Source: UBA6770 sp965661115
GTDB lineage: Bacteria > Bacteroidota > Bacteroidia > Flavobacteriales_G > Salibacteraceae
NCBI GenBank assembly: GCA_965661115.1
Contig: CBFICO010000011.1
Location: forward strand, 1-38,497
Length of the DNA stretch: 38,497 nucleotides
Direction: 5' to 3'
Shown one piece after another: positions 24,378 through 32,425 of this stretch; the stretch's first letter is position 1; the number at the start of each line of letters is the position of its first letter. The notes below the pieces were generated by a model. It was not told the origin of the DNA and searched no databases. It saw only the letters and a program-made list of their open reading frames with translations. Position numbers and translations under genes: made by a program.

Positions 24378-25409
24378 ATGCTGGAAAAACTACAACAATA
24401 TAAAGCAGAGCTTGAAAAAGCAGCTGTAAATTCAGCTCAAGAGGCTGAAGAACTCAGAATAAAATTCTTAGGTCAAAAAGGAATTCTTAAAGAGCTGTTT
24501 GGTGCGTTTAAATCTGTACCCAACGATCAGAAAAAAGAATTTGGAAAGCAGTTAAACGAACTCAAAAATTTTGCCCAAAAAAAAATTCTTGCTTTAAAAA
24601 CAGCGGTTGAAAATAAAGAAGACCAAAGCAGCGATATAAATGACCTTACTCTACCGGGAAATTACAAACCCTTAGGCGCTCGTCATCCCATTTCATTGGT
24701 TCGCCAAGAAATCATAGACATTTTTGCTGGTATTGGTTTCTCTATTTCTGAAGGCCCGGAGGTTGAGGACGATTGGCACAACTTTACTGCCCTTAACTTT
24801 CCAGAAGAACATCCTGCTAGAGATATGCAAGACACCTTTTTTGTAGAAAACAAAAATGGAGACGAAGATTTGGTGTTGCGTACCCACACCAGTTCGGTGC
24901 AAGTGCGCATAATGGAAGGTGGCAAACCTCCTATTAGAACGATATCTCCAGGTAAAGTTTTCCGAAATGAAGCTATTTCGGCTCGTTCACATTGTATTTT
25001 TCATCAAATAGAAGGATTGTACTTAGACAAAGGCGTAAGCTTTGCCGATTTAATGCAAACGTTGCAATACTTTGCTCGAGAGTTTTTTGGCCCAAAAGCA
25101 AAAATTAGAATGCGTCCATCTTATTTTCCGTTTACTGAGCCAAGTGCCGAGGTAGATGTTTGGTGGGGGTTAGAATCCGAATCGGATTACCGTATTACAA
25201 AAGGAACCGGTTGGTTAGAGATTATGGGCTGCGGTATGGTTGACCCAAATGTTTTAACCAATTGCGGAATCGACCCTAACGAATATTCGGGTTATGCCTT
25301 TGGAATGGGTATAGAAAGAATAGCTATGAACCGCTATGGAGTTGACGATATTCGTATGTTTTTTGAAAACGATATTCGATTTTTAAACCAATTTACGAGC
25401 GCTTTTTAA
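24378..25409 (+). CDS. pheS: Phenylalanyl-tRNA synthetase alpha subunit
   Basis: The catalytic subunit of the alpha2beta2 enzyme charging tRNA-Phe. 343 residues, standard length. An N-terminal coiled coil (about 1-80) binds tRNA. The class II core carries motif 2 (FRNEAISARSHCIFHQ) and motif 3 (GMGIERIAM), and FPFTEPSAEVDVWW before them forms the Phe pocket. pheT is not in the window; in Bacteroidota the two genes are often separate. It has its own -7 element, and the next gene acpP has another. Confidence 0.98.
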   Translation: MLEKLQQYKAELEKAAVNSAQEAEELRIKFLGQKGILKELFGAFKSVPNDQKKEFGKQLNELKNFAQKKILALKTAVENKEDQSSDINDLTLPGNYKPLGARHPISLVRQEIIDIFAGIGFSISEGPEVEDDWHNFTALNFPEEHPARDMQDTFFVENKNGDEDLVLRTHTSSVQVRIMEGGKPPIRTISPGKVFRNEAISARSHCIFHQIEGLYLDKGVSFADLMQTLQYFAREFFGPKAKIRMRPSYFPFTEPSAEVDVWWGLESESDYRITKGTGWLEIMGCGMVDPNVLTNCGIDPNEYSGYAFGMGIERIAMNRYGVDDIRMFFENDIRFLNQFTSAF

Positions 25410-25445
25410 GCATAAGAAACTGACAATCAATCAATAAAAAAAACA

Positions 25446-25476
25446 TTGACTATATTTAAATAAATATTTTTCTTTG
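25446..25476 (+). promoter_or_regulatory. Probable acpP promoter (TTGAC -33, TTTCTTTG -7)
   Basis: TTGAC at 25446-25450 and TTTCTTTG at 25469-25476 (one mismatch to TAnnTTTG), with 20 bases between the TTG and the -7 element. The predicted leader is about 27 bases. It probably drives acpP-fabF-rnc. Confidence 0.5.
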
Positions 25477-25509
25477 CAACATAAATTTCAAATCTAAAAC
25501 TGAATTAAA

Positions 25510-25746
25510 ATGTCAGACGTTTCAAACAAAGTGATCGCAATTATTGTAGATAAATTAGGAGTTGAAGAATCAGAAGTTACTCAAGAGGCTAGCTTCACTA
25601 ATGACCTTGGTGCTGATTCATTAGACACTGTTGAATTAATTATGGAATTCGAAAAAGAATTCAACATTGCTATTCCAGACGATCACGCAGAAAACATTGG
25701 TACTGTAGGTGACGCAGTGAAGTACATCAGCGAGAACGTAAAGTAA
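25510..25746 (+). CDS. acpP: Acyl carrier protein
   Basis: 78 residues, strongly acidic. The phosphopantetheine site is S37 in GADSLDTVE. It carries growing acyl chains as thioesters for fatty-acid and lipid synthesis. It is followed after 47 bases by fabF and then rnc, a classic conserved cluster. The coding sequence has the even, biased codon use expected of a highly expressed gene. Confidence 0.98.
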   Translation: MSDVSNKVIAIIVDKLGVEESEVTQEASFTNDLGADSLDTVELIMEFEKEFNIAIPDDHAENIGTVGDAVKYISENVK

Positions 25747-25793
25747 TCGCACCCCTTTTTTAAAGAAGAAATACCTAATCTTAAATAGCTTTT

Positions 25794-27047
25794 ATGGAGT
25801 TAAAACGTGTAGTAGTTACAGGAATAGGTGCTCTAACAGCAATTGGAAACAATGCAGATGAGTACTGGAATGGATTGGTAAACGGCGTTAGCGGTGCAGC
25901 CCCTATTACACGATTTGATGCTTCTCAGTTTAAGACGCAATTCGCTTGCGAACTAAAGAATTTTGATATTAGTGAATTCATCGATCGTAAAGATCAACGA
26001 AAGATGGATCCATTTACTCAATACGCCATGGTTGCGTCTGATGAGGCTATTAAAGATGCAGGTTTAAGCATAGAAACCCAAGACCCCGATCGTATCGGGG
26101 TTATTTGGGCTTCAGGTATTGGAGGTATTTATACTTTCCAAAAAGAAGTAGAAAACTTTTTTAGTGGCGACGGAACTCCTCGTTTCAACCCATTCTTTAT
26201 TCCAAAAATGATTGCTGATATTGCCAGTGGTCAAATTTCGATGAAGCATGGATTTAGAGGCCCGAACTATTCTACAGTTTCTGCTTGTGCTTCTTCTACA
26301 AACTCTATCATTGATGCTTTTAATTACATCCGATTAGGAAAAGCAGATGCTTTTGTAACGGGTGGGTCAGAGGCTTCGGTAATTGAAGCCGGTGTTGGTG
26401 GTTTTAATGCATTAAAAGCACTTTCTACCAGAAACGATTCGCCTGAAACAGCTTCTCGTCCTTTTGATAAAGACAGGGAAGGTTTTGTATTAGGAGAAGG
26501 TGCTGGCGCGCTAATATTAGAAGAAATGGAGCACGCGAAAGCTCGTGGAGCTAAAATCTACGCCGAAATAGTTGGTGGAGGTATGTCTGCTGATGCGCAT
26601 CACATTACTGCTCCTCACCCAGAAGGGTTGGGCGCGCTTAACGTAATGAGAAATGCACTTTCTGATGCTTACTTAAACCCATCAGATGTAGATTACATAA
26701 ACGTTCACGGTACCTCTACTCCGCTAGGAGATATTGCAGAAACAAAGGCAATTCAAGGGGTATTTAAAGATCATGCATACAACCTAAACATTTCTTCTAC
26801 CAAATCCATGACCGGACACTTATTGGGTGCAGCTGGAGCAATTGAAACTATTGCTTCTGTTTTCTCTGTACACCACAATGTTGTTCCTCCAACCATCAAT
26901 CACTTTACAGACGACCCAGAACTGGATCCAAAATTGAATTTTACGTTCAACGAAGCTCAAGAACGCGAAGTAAATTGCGCATTGAGTAACACTTTTGGTT
27001 TTGGTGGTCACAATGCTTCTGTGGTGGTGAAAAAATTTAAAGGCTAA
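25794..27047 (+). CDS. fabF: 3-oxoacyl-[acyl-carrier-protein] synthase II
   Basis: The elongating condensing enzyme of type II fatty-acid synthesis, extending acyl-ACP with malonyl-ACP. 417 residues. The Cys-His-His set is intact: C165 in STVSACASSTNS, H305 in NVHGTSTPLGD and H342 in KSMTGHLLGAAGA, with K337 of the STKSM loop. It lies between acpP and rnc in the same direction, and the rnc start follows its stop by six bases. Confidence 0.98.
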   Translation: MELKRVVVTGIGALTAIGNNADEYWNGLVNGVSGAAPITRFDASQFKTQFACELKNFDISEFIDRKDQRKMDPFTQYAMVASDEAIKDAGLSIETQDPDRIGVIWASGIGGIYTFQKEVENFFSGDGTPRFNPFFIPKMIADIASGQISMKHGFRGPNYSTVSACASSTNSIIDAFNYIRLGKADAFVTGGSEASVIEAGVGGFNALKALSTRNDSPETASRPFDKDREGFVLGEGAGALILEEMEHAKARGAKIYAEIVGGGMSADAHHITAPHPEGLGALNVMRNALSDAYLNPSDVDYINVHGTSTPLGDIAETKAIQGVFKDHAYNLNISSTKSMTGHLLGAAGAIETIASVFSVHHNVVPPTINHFTDDPELDPKLNFTFNEAQEREVNCALSNTFGFGGHNASVVVKKFKG

Positions 27048-27053
27048 TTATAA

Positions 27054-27761
27054 GTGCCTTTGTTTAGTTTCTTAAAACGTAAAAAGAAACGCTCCCCTCT
27101 TCTTACTTATTTAAAAACACAATTAGGTTATATTCCTAACAATGTTGATTTGTTTGAAAAGGCATTAATACATAAATCTACCAATAACCGAACAGATTCA
27201 AACCAAAACAACGAAAGGCTAGAGTTTTTAGGCGATAGTGTAATTGATTTAGTAGTTGCTGAATGGCTTATGGACAGTTTTACTCAAAAGTCAGAAGGAA
27301 AACTTACACAGTACCGCTCTAGAATAGTAAACCGAAAAAATCTTAACCTCTGCGCGTCAAAAATGGGATTGATTGAGTGGATACAGTTTGACGGTAAAAT
27401 ACTGCTTGAGAACACATCTATCCCGGGTAATTGCTTAGAAGCTCTGATTGGCGCGGTTTATATTGATGCTGGGTTAGAGCAAGCCAAAAAAAATGTGCAA
27501 TCACTTATCCTTTCGCATAGTAGTAAAAAAGAACTTGAAGAAAAAAGAACCAATTACAAAAGCCAATTATTAGAGTGGGCACAGCAACAAAAAGAAAGCA
27601 TTGAGTTTGTAATTTCTGAATACACAGAAAACAATCGAAAACACTTTAAAGCCAATGTTTTGCTAAATGAAAAAGAGCTTGGCACAGGAAGAGCAAAAAA
27701 CAAAAAAGACGCAACCCAATTAGCAAGTAAAGCTGCAATAAAAGCACTCAATATTGCCTAA
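27054..27761 (+). CDS. rnc: Ribonuclease III
   Basis: A double-strand-specific endoribonuclease for rRNA processing and antisense decay. 235 residues. The signature ERLEFLGDS lies at 54-62 with catalytic D61, and the second metal ligand E129 is in EALIGAVYID. A C-terminal dsRNA-binding domain (about 165-233) ends AKNKKDATQLASKAAIKAL. The start is GTG; a basic stretch (LKRKKKRS) precedes the catalytic domain. The start follows fabF by only six bases, so it is co-transcribed. Confidence 0.97.
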   Translation: MPLFSFLKRKKKRSPLLTYLKTQLGYIPNNVDLFEKALIHKSTNNRTDSNQNNERLEFLGDSVIDLVVAEWLMDSFTQKSEGKLTQYRSRIVNRKNLNLCASKMGLIEWIQFDGKILLENTSIPGNCLEALIGAVYIDAGLEQAKKNVQSLILSHSSKKELEEKRTNYKSQLLEWAQQQKESIEFVISEYTENNRKHFKANVLLNEKELGTGRAKNKKDATQLASKAAIKALNIA

Positions 27762-27816
27762 TCGTTAATTGTGATGTAGTTGTATAAAATCAACAAATTG
27801 TAGCGGTTTAATACTA

Positions 27817-27824
27817 TAATATTG
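27817..27824 (+). promoter_or_regulatory. -7-like element TAATATTG abutting the IPExxxVDY gene start
   Basis: One mismatch to TAnnTTTG, ending four bases before the ATG. It may give a leaderless IPExxxVDY-pyk transcript. Confidence 0.35.
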
Positions 27825-27828
27825 CAGA

Positions 27829-28236
27829 ATGGCAACGCTTGGTTTCGAGTACGATTACGATTTTCAACTTATTGGGTTGTATTGCCATTTTAAAGATTAT
27901 CGTTTAGCTTGGGCAATCAACAAACAATTCGAGTTCGACCTTGTAAAGCAAGCTCCATATTCCATTGAACAAGAAGAAGGCAAACAAGAATTTTCGCACT
28001 TCACGTATTCAATTGAGCACCAAGAGTTGTTTTACTGCTTACTTTCGAACCGAAGCGATAATGGATTGTTGATTCCAGAACGAAAAGACATAGATTACTT
28101 TATGATAATCGATGGAGTACATGAAAGGTCCAGAAAAAAAGAATTTATTAGCCAATTGAGCGGGTTAAAAGAGGTATTATCAGCTGTAGAAGTAAACCCA
28201 AAAGAACTGCGCTCAAAGCAAAACTTATTGATGTAA
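27829..28236 (+). CDS. IPExxxVDY family protein
   Basis: 135 residues with the family's name-giving motif as IPERKDIDY near residues 85-93, and an N-terminal half (FEYDYDFQLIGLYCHFKDYRLAW) typical of it. The family is found in Bacteroidota next to pyk or rnc, and its function is unknown. The pyk ATG follows its stop by two bases, so the two are translationally linked. Confidence 0.85.
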   Translation: MATLGFEYDYDFQLIGLYCHFKDYRLAWAINKQFEFDLVKQAPYSIEQEEGKQEFSHFTYSIEHQELFYCLLSNRSDNGLLIPERKDIDYFMIIDGVHERSRKKEFISQLSGLKEVLSAVEVNPKELRSKQNLLM

Positions 28237-28238
28237 AA

Positions 28239-29660
28239 ATGAAATATCTAAACAACAAAACGAAAATAATTGCCACCATTGGCCCTGCCACTAGCTCGAG
28301 AGAGGTGCTTAAAAAGCTTATTGAAACCGGCGTAAATGTATGCCGAATCAACTTTTCTCACGGTAGTCACGAAGACCACCTGGAGGTAATTAAGCGCATT
28401 AGAAGCATTGATGAAGAAGTAGAAATACACACGGGTATTTTAGCTGACCTGCAAGGACCCAAAATCAGAATAGGTGATATGGGTGATGGCTTGGAGGTAA
28501 AAGTGGGAGATACACTTTCATTTACAACCGACAAAAACAATACAAATGCCATTTGGATTAATTACACTAATTTTCCGAAGGATGTTGAACCTGGCGAACA
28601 CATTCTTTTAGACGATGGTAAGTTTAAGTTTGAAATCATCAGCTCTAACGGTATAGATGAGGTAGAGGCAAAAGTGGTTTTTGGAGGTTTGCTAAAATCT
28701 AGAAAAGGGGTAAATCTACCAGACACCAAAATATCTATGCCTTGCCTAACCGAAAAAGATTTGGTGGATTTAGAATTTGCATTAGAACAAGATATCCCAT
28801 GGATTGGGCTCTCGTTTGTTCGCAGCGCTGATGACGTAGTTGAACTTAAAAAACGCATTGCCGAAGCAGGAAAATCAAGTAAAGTTATTGCCAAAATTGA
28901 AAAACCTGAAGCCGTAGAAAACCTAGAAGAAATTATTGATGAAGCGGATGGGCTAATGGTTGCCCGTGGTGATTTGGGCGTTGAAATCCCTCTGCAAGAT
29001 GTACCGCTAATTCAAAAAAGCATTGTAAAACAATGCAGAAATAAAGCAAAACCGGTAATTATTGCAACTCAAATGATGGAGTCAATGATTAGCAATTTTG
29101 CTCCGAGCAGAGCAGAAGTTAACGATGTGGCTAATGCGGTTTTAGATGGTGCAGACGCAGTAATGTTGAGTGGGGAAACCTCTGTGGGTAAATATCCAGT
29201 TGAAGTTGTGAATACCATGATGAAAATTGTGATGCGGATTGAAAAATCGGACCAGATTTACAACACCGAAATTTTTCCAGAGGATGTTCCTCGTAGATTT
29301 ATAACCGACTCTATCTGTAACAGTGCAGCACAGCTGGCCAAAACAGCAAAGGCAGTTGGTGTAGTTACCATGACTTTTTCTGGTTATACGGCCCTAAAAA
29401 CTGCCAGCTACCGTCCTAATGGATTTGTATATGTATTTACTGCAAACCGAAAAATTTTAGATATGCTCAGCTTGGTTTGGGGCGTAAAATCGTTTTATTA
29501 CAATGAGTTTGTGAGTACCGACCACACTATCGACGAGATAAAAATCTTCTTGAAAGAACATAAATACGTTGAAGTGGACGATTACATTGTTCACATAGCC
29601 AGTATGCCAATTGCTAAAAAAGGAATGTCAAATATGTTACGTATTTCTCATATTAAATAG
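28239..29660 (+). CDS. pyk: Pyruvate kinase
   Basis: It catalyses phosphoenolpyruvate plus ADP to pyruvate plus ATP, the last step of glycolysis. 473 residues, the usual length. Landmarks: TKIIATIGPATSS, CRINFSHGSHEDH (Arg and Asn of the active site), VIAKIEKPEAV with the catalytic Lys, LMVARGDLGVEIP with metal-binding residues, and MLSGETSVGKYPVEVV. A B domain lies between about 70 and 170. The C-terminal domain ends with the HIASMPIAKKG loop. It is co-transcribed with the IPExxxVDY gene. Confidence 0.98.
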   Translation: MKYLNNKTKIIATIGPATSSREVLKKLIETGVNVCRINFSHGSHEDHLEVIKRIRSIDEEVEIHTGILADLQGPKIRIGDMGDGLEVKVGDTLSFTTDKNNTNAIWINYTNFPKDVEPGEHILLDDGKFKFEIISSNGIDEVEAKVVFGGLLKSRKGVNLPDTKISMPCLTEKDLVDLEFALEQDIPWIGLSFVRSADDVVELKKRIAEAGKSSKVIAKIEKPEAVENLEEIIDEADGLMVARGDLGVEIPLQDVPLIQKSIVKQCRNKAKPVIIATQMMESMISNFAPSRAEVNDVANAVLDGADAVMLSGETSVGKYPVEVVNTMMKIVMRIEKSDQIYNTEIFPEDVPRRFITDSICNSAAQLAKTAKAVGVVTMTFSGYTALKTASYRPNGFVYVFTANRKILDMLSLVWGVKSFYYNEFVSTDHTIDEIKIFLKEHKYVEVDDYIVHIASMPIAKKGMSNMLRISHIK

Positions 29661-29699
29661 ACTAGGAAACTTTAACGAACTGCTAGCTATAATATGCAG

Positions 29700-29707
29700 T
29701 AATATTG
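29700..29707 (+). promoter_or_regulatory. -7-like element TAATATTG upstream of the bacilliredoxin gene
   Basis: One mismatch to TAnnTTTG. A leader of about 18 bases would precede the ATG at 29732. The same octamer occurs before the IPExxxVDY gene. Confidence 0.35.
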
Positions 29708-29731
29708 CAATTCAAACAAAAACAAATAAGT

Positions 29732-30145
29732 ATGTATCCCCCAGAATTAGTAGCCCCTATGAAAGAAGACCTAACAAGTGTTGGGTTTGATCAGCTTACC
29801 ACTCCTAACGATGTGGACGCTGTTTTAAATAATAACGAAGGAACTGTTTTAGTAGTAGTAAACTCAGTGTGCGGTTGTGCGGCAGCAAATGCAAGGCCTG
29901 CAGCAAAAATGGCTTTACAACACGAAAAAACTCCAGATAGAATAACCACTGTTTTTGCTGGGGTAGATGGTGAGGCCACTGCTCAAGCTAGAAAATACAT
30001 GTTGCCTTACCCTCCAAGCTCACCAAGCATGGCATTATTTAAAGATGGCCGATTGGTTCATTTTATCGAAAGACACCACATTGAAGGGCGCCCAGCAGAA
30101 ATGATTGCAGAAAACTTAACAACTGCATTCGACGAGTTCTGCTAG
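29732..30145 (+). CDS. Bacilliredoxin (BrxA/BrxB, YphP/YqiW family)
   Basis: 137 residues. It opens MYPPELVAPMKEDLTSVGF, the family's conserved beginning, which fixes the start over an in-frame TTG 27 bases upstream. The active site is C47-G-C49 in NSVCGCAAANARP, and MLPYPPSSPSMALFKDG is the second conserved block. In Firmicutes these thioredoxin-like proteins remove bacillithiol from oxidised protein thiols (family knowledge). Whether this organism makes bacillithiol is not shown here. It is a single-gene unit ending in a strong terminator. Confidence 0.93.
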   Translation: MYPPELVAPMKEDLTSVGFDQLTTPNDVDAVLNNNEGTVLVVVNSVCGCAAANARPAAKMALQHEKTPDRITTVFAGVDGEATAQARKYMLPYPPSSPSMALFKDGRLVHFIERHHIEGRPAEMIAENLTTAFDEFC

Positions 30146-30167
30146 GAGCATTAAACTTTTTAGAATG

Positions 30168-30195
30168 AAAAAGCCCCTCAATTGAGGGGCTTTTT
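30168..30195. terminator. Bidirectional intrinsic terminator
   Basis: A 12-bp stem AAAAAGCCCCTC / GAGGGGCTTTTT with an AATT loop, a perfect palindrome with A- and T-runs on both sides. It ends the bacilliredoxin transcript and can serve the convergent sigma/anti-sigma unit. Confidence 0.92.
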
Positions 30196-30245
30196 GTTTA
30201 AAAAAATTTTCAATCTACTCAATACTCTGTACCACTTTAACTTTC

Positions 30246-30271
30246 CGTCATTCCCGCGAAGGCGGGAATCT
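30246..30271 (-). repeat. Dispersed palindromic repeat, copy E (inverted orientation)
   Basis: CGTCATTCCCGC-GAAG-GCGGGAATCT, the reverse orientation of copy D: an 8-bp perfect stem, 30250-30257 with 30262-30269. It lies between the terminator and the end of the anti-sigma gene. Confidence 0.9.
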
Positions 30272-30299
30272 ATATTTGAAATACCCCAAAATGCCTCAC

Positions 30300-30749
30300 T
30301 TAAAAAAGTATCGAATCTGGCCGCATCAAAGTAGTATCCGAATGCTGCTGAAAAGAGGAATCGGCCAACAACATGTGATTTGAATTTATTGTGTGGTTTG
30401 GCCTTAGCGTAAATAGCACTACAAACACAGCAGCTATACTCGCTACGGCAGCCCAATTTATAGGTGGGTTGAGTAACTGTTTTATACCGCTATTAAGTGG
30501 TAAAACGTTATTCATTTTTACAACCTTACCTCCTTCTTCTCCAAATTTTGCATGAAACGCCGAGTCTAACCTTTGCTTAACGCTTTTGTTATCCGCCATA
30601 ACATCGTCCGCTGTAATGGTTTGCTCTATTAAACCTCTATCCATAAAATTTGCGTTAAGGCTATTCCATTCTTTTGCCTCATTGGCGGTTAGAGTGCCTT
30701 GTTCCATTTTCTCTTCCAATTCAAAATATCTATCCAAATCCATTTTCAT
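30300..30749 (-). CDS. Putative anti-sigma factor, single-pass membrane protein
   Basis: 149 residues: an acidic, helical cytoplasmic N-terminal part (about 1-80, beginning MKMDLDRYFELEEKMEQG), one membrane segment at 97-115 (INWAAVASIAAVFVVLFTL) and a short outer tail. Its start lies three bases after the stop of the ECF sigma gene, which together with this layout makes an anti-sigma factor the best guess. The usual HxxxCxxC zinc motif is absent, and no clear homology domain is recognised. Confidence 0.7.
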   Translation of the reverse strand: MKMDLDRYFELEEKMEQGTLTANEAKEWNSLNANFMDRGLIEQTITADDVMADNKSVKQRLDSAFHAKFGEEGGKVVKMNNVLPLNSGIKQLLNPPINWAAVASIAAVFVVLFTLRPNHTINSNHMLLADSSFQQHSDTTLMRPDSILF

Positions 30750-30752
30750 TCC

Positions 30753-31340
30753 TCACAGTTTAGGATTATACATATCTAGCTTTTCAGCTAGGTGCTGTTT
30801 TGCATAAAACAACTTCGACTTTACCGTACCTTCTTTAATGTTTAGCGCCAAAGCAATTTCTTCAATACTGTAACCTTCATGGTATTTCATAATAAATGCC
30901 GTGCTCGAATCTTGATTGATTTGAGCCAGCTCCTGAAATAGATTTATTTTAAACAATTCTTCTTCAGTTTTATGTTCTGGGCTTTTTCCAGAACTAGAAA
31001 TATGCAGCGGTTCGGCTTTATTGTCCATTACCTTGCGCACCTCCATTTTCTTATACTCGTTTTTTATCATGTTGTGTCCAACGCTGTAAAACCAAGGAGA
31101 AAACTTCTTAGAACTATCGAAATATTCTGGCTTTTCAATGAGCTTGATAAAAAGATCGTGTAGAAAATCCTCCGCTTTTTCACGGTTATTATTCAGCTTT
31201 CTCATAAAGAAGTAGAACATTTTTTTTTCGTATCGGGCATACAATTCGTCAAAGGCTTTTTTGTTACCATTGGCTATTGAATGCATGAGTGCTTCGTCGT
31301 TCTGTTTATTTATCTCCAAAGTGTTTTTTGTAGTAATCAT
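30753..31340 (-). CDS. ECF-type RNA polymerase sigma factor
   Basis: 195 residues with region 2 (NKKAFDELYARYEKKMFYF ... EDFLHDLFIKL, then KFSPWFYSVGHNMIKNEYKK) and region 4 (AFIMKYHEGYSIEEIA, then NIKEGTVKSKLFYAKQHL). It would direct transcription of a stress or envelope regulon, held in check by the membrane protein encoded next. The start at 31340 (ATG) is preferred over a GTG four codons upstream. It faces a CDF metal exporter across a divergent region with an inverted repeat, so metal or envelope stress is a possible cue (inference only). Confidence 0.93.
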   Translation of the reverse strand: MITTKNTLEINKQNDEALMHSIANGNKKAFDELYARYEKKMFYFFMRKLNNNREKAEDFLHDLFIKLIEKPEYFDSSKKFSPWFYSVGHNMIKNEYKKMEVRKVMDNKAEPLHISSSGKSPEHKTEEELFKINLFQELAQINQDSSTAFIMKYHEGYSIEEIALALNIKEGTVKSKLFYAKQHLAEKLDMYNPKL

Positions 31341-31351
31341 GGGCAGATACA

Positions 31352-31400
31352 CCCATTAACTTCAAAAGTTCAATTTGCGTGGATGGAATATGTTAATGGG
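31352..31400. promoter_or_regulatory. Inverted repeat in the sigma/CDF divergent region
   Basis: A perfect 9-bp inverted repeat CCCATTAAC (31352-31360) and GTTAATGGG (31392-31400), centres 40 bases apart. It could be a paired operator site. It is not followed by a T-run and is not placed as a terminator. Confidence 0.4.
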
Positions 31401-31441
31401 GGTTAATTCTCTTATCAGTCGAAAAAATAATAAAAAGGCGC

Positions 31442-31471
31442 TTTGGTAAAGAAAGAGTAAAGCTACTTTTG
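31442..31471 (+). promoter_or_regulatory. CDF exporter promoter (TTTG -33, TACTTTTG -7), abutting the start
   Basis: TTTG at 31442-31445 and an exact TAnnTTTG at 31464-31471 are separated by 18 bases. The -7 element ends four bases before the ATG, predicting a leaderless mRNA. This is the most complete promoter match in the window. Confidence 0.6.
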
Positions 31472-31475
31472 ATTT

Positions 31476-32423
31476 ATGGCAGAGCATAAACATGACCATG
31501 GGCACGATTGCGATCACGATCATCATCACCATCATGCTGGAATACATGTGCACCCCATAACCAAAAACCTAAGTGTTGCCTTTTTCCTGAACCTCACCTT
31601 TACCATTGTAGAAATTATTGGGGGCATGCTCACCAATTCAATCGCCATCCTTTCTGATGCTATTCACGATTTAGGAGATACTTTAGCCATTGGTGCAGCC
31701 TATTATTTTGAAAAATTAAGTAACAAAAAACGCGACAATCAATTCAGCTACGGATACAGAAGGCTATCGACTTTAGCAGCTTTACTTAATGTGGTTATTC
31801 TTACAACTGGCTCAGTAGTAATTATTACCCAAACTATTCCTAGGTTAATTGAACCGCAAGAGGTGCATGGCTTGGGAATGATTGGTTTTGCAATACTTGG
31901 TGTAATAATGAACGGAATTGCCGTGCTCAGGTTAAAAGGAAACAGTTCCTCCCTAAATCAGCGAACCGTTATGCTCCACTTGCTAGAAGACGTTTTGGGT
32001 TGGGCTGCAGTATTGGTGGCCTCTATCATAATTTACTTTACCCATTGGTACATTCTAGATCCCATTTTGTCTCTTTGTATTGCGGGATATATTCTTTTCA
32101 ACGCACTCAAGAATTTGAAGTCAATTATGCACATATTTCTGCAAGCAATTCCGAACGATGTGGATGTGCAAGAAATTCAATTAGAGGCAGAAAAAATAGA
32201 AGGCGTAGAAAAAGTAAACGACCTACATATTTGGTCGCTAGATGGCGAGTTTAACATTGCAAGCATGCACGTTTTTTACACAGCAGAGTTCGATGTTGAA
32301 AAAAGCGAGTGGCTAAAAAAAGAAGTCAGAAAACTATTTAAAGCCAAAGGTATAGAACACGTGACTTTGGAGCTAGAAGGGCCAGGCAGCCAGCAAGGAA
32401 CCGTAAACAGTTCCTTTCATTAG
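31476..32423 (+). CDS. Cation diffusion facilitator (CDF) family metal exporter
   Basis: 315 residues. A very His-rich N-terminus (HDHGHDCDHDHHHHH, residues 6-20) is a likely metal buffer. Six membrane segments follow, with the transport site H64-x3-D68 in SDAIHDLGD (TM2) and H168-x3-D172 in HLLEDVLGW (TM5), and a C-terminal ferredoxin-like regulatory domain (about 225-305). The His-Asp site pattern matches CzcD/ZitB-type zinc exporters, driven by proton antiport. It is convergent with a small membrane-protein gene two bases away. Confidence 0.95.
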   Translation: MAEHKHDHGHDCDHDHHHHHAGIHVHPITKNLSVAFFLNLTFTIVEIIGGMLTNSIAILSDAIHDLGDTLAIGAAYYFEKLSNKKRDNQFSYGYRRLSTLAALLNVVILTTGSVVIITQTIPRLIEPQEVHGLGMIGFAILGVIMNGIAVLRLKGNSSSLNQRTVMLHLLEDVLGWAAVLVASIIIYFTHWYILDPILSLCIAGYILFNALKNLKSIMHIFLQAIPNDVDVQEIQLEAEKIEGVEKVNDLHIWSLDGEFNIASMHVFYTAEFDVEKSEWLKKEVRKLFKAKGIEHVTLELEGPGSQQGTVNSSFH

Positions 32424-32425
32424 AA

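Noticed and set aside
28239..29660. Extra domain or break in pyruvate kinase
   Set aside because: Length and motif order are ordinary.
30178..30456. 92-residue minus-strand open frame with RLRGNDG
   Set aside because: It runs through a terminator and a palindromic repeat and overlaps the anti-sigma gene in another frame; the RLRGNDG string is the usual translation of such repeats.
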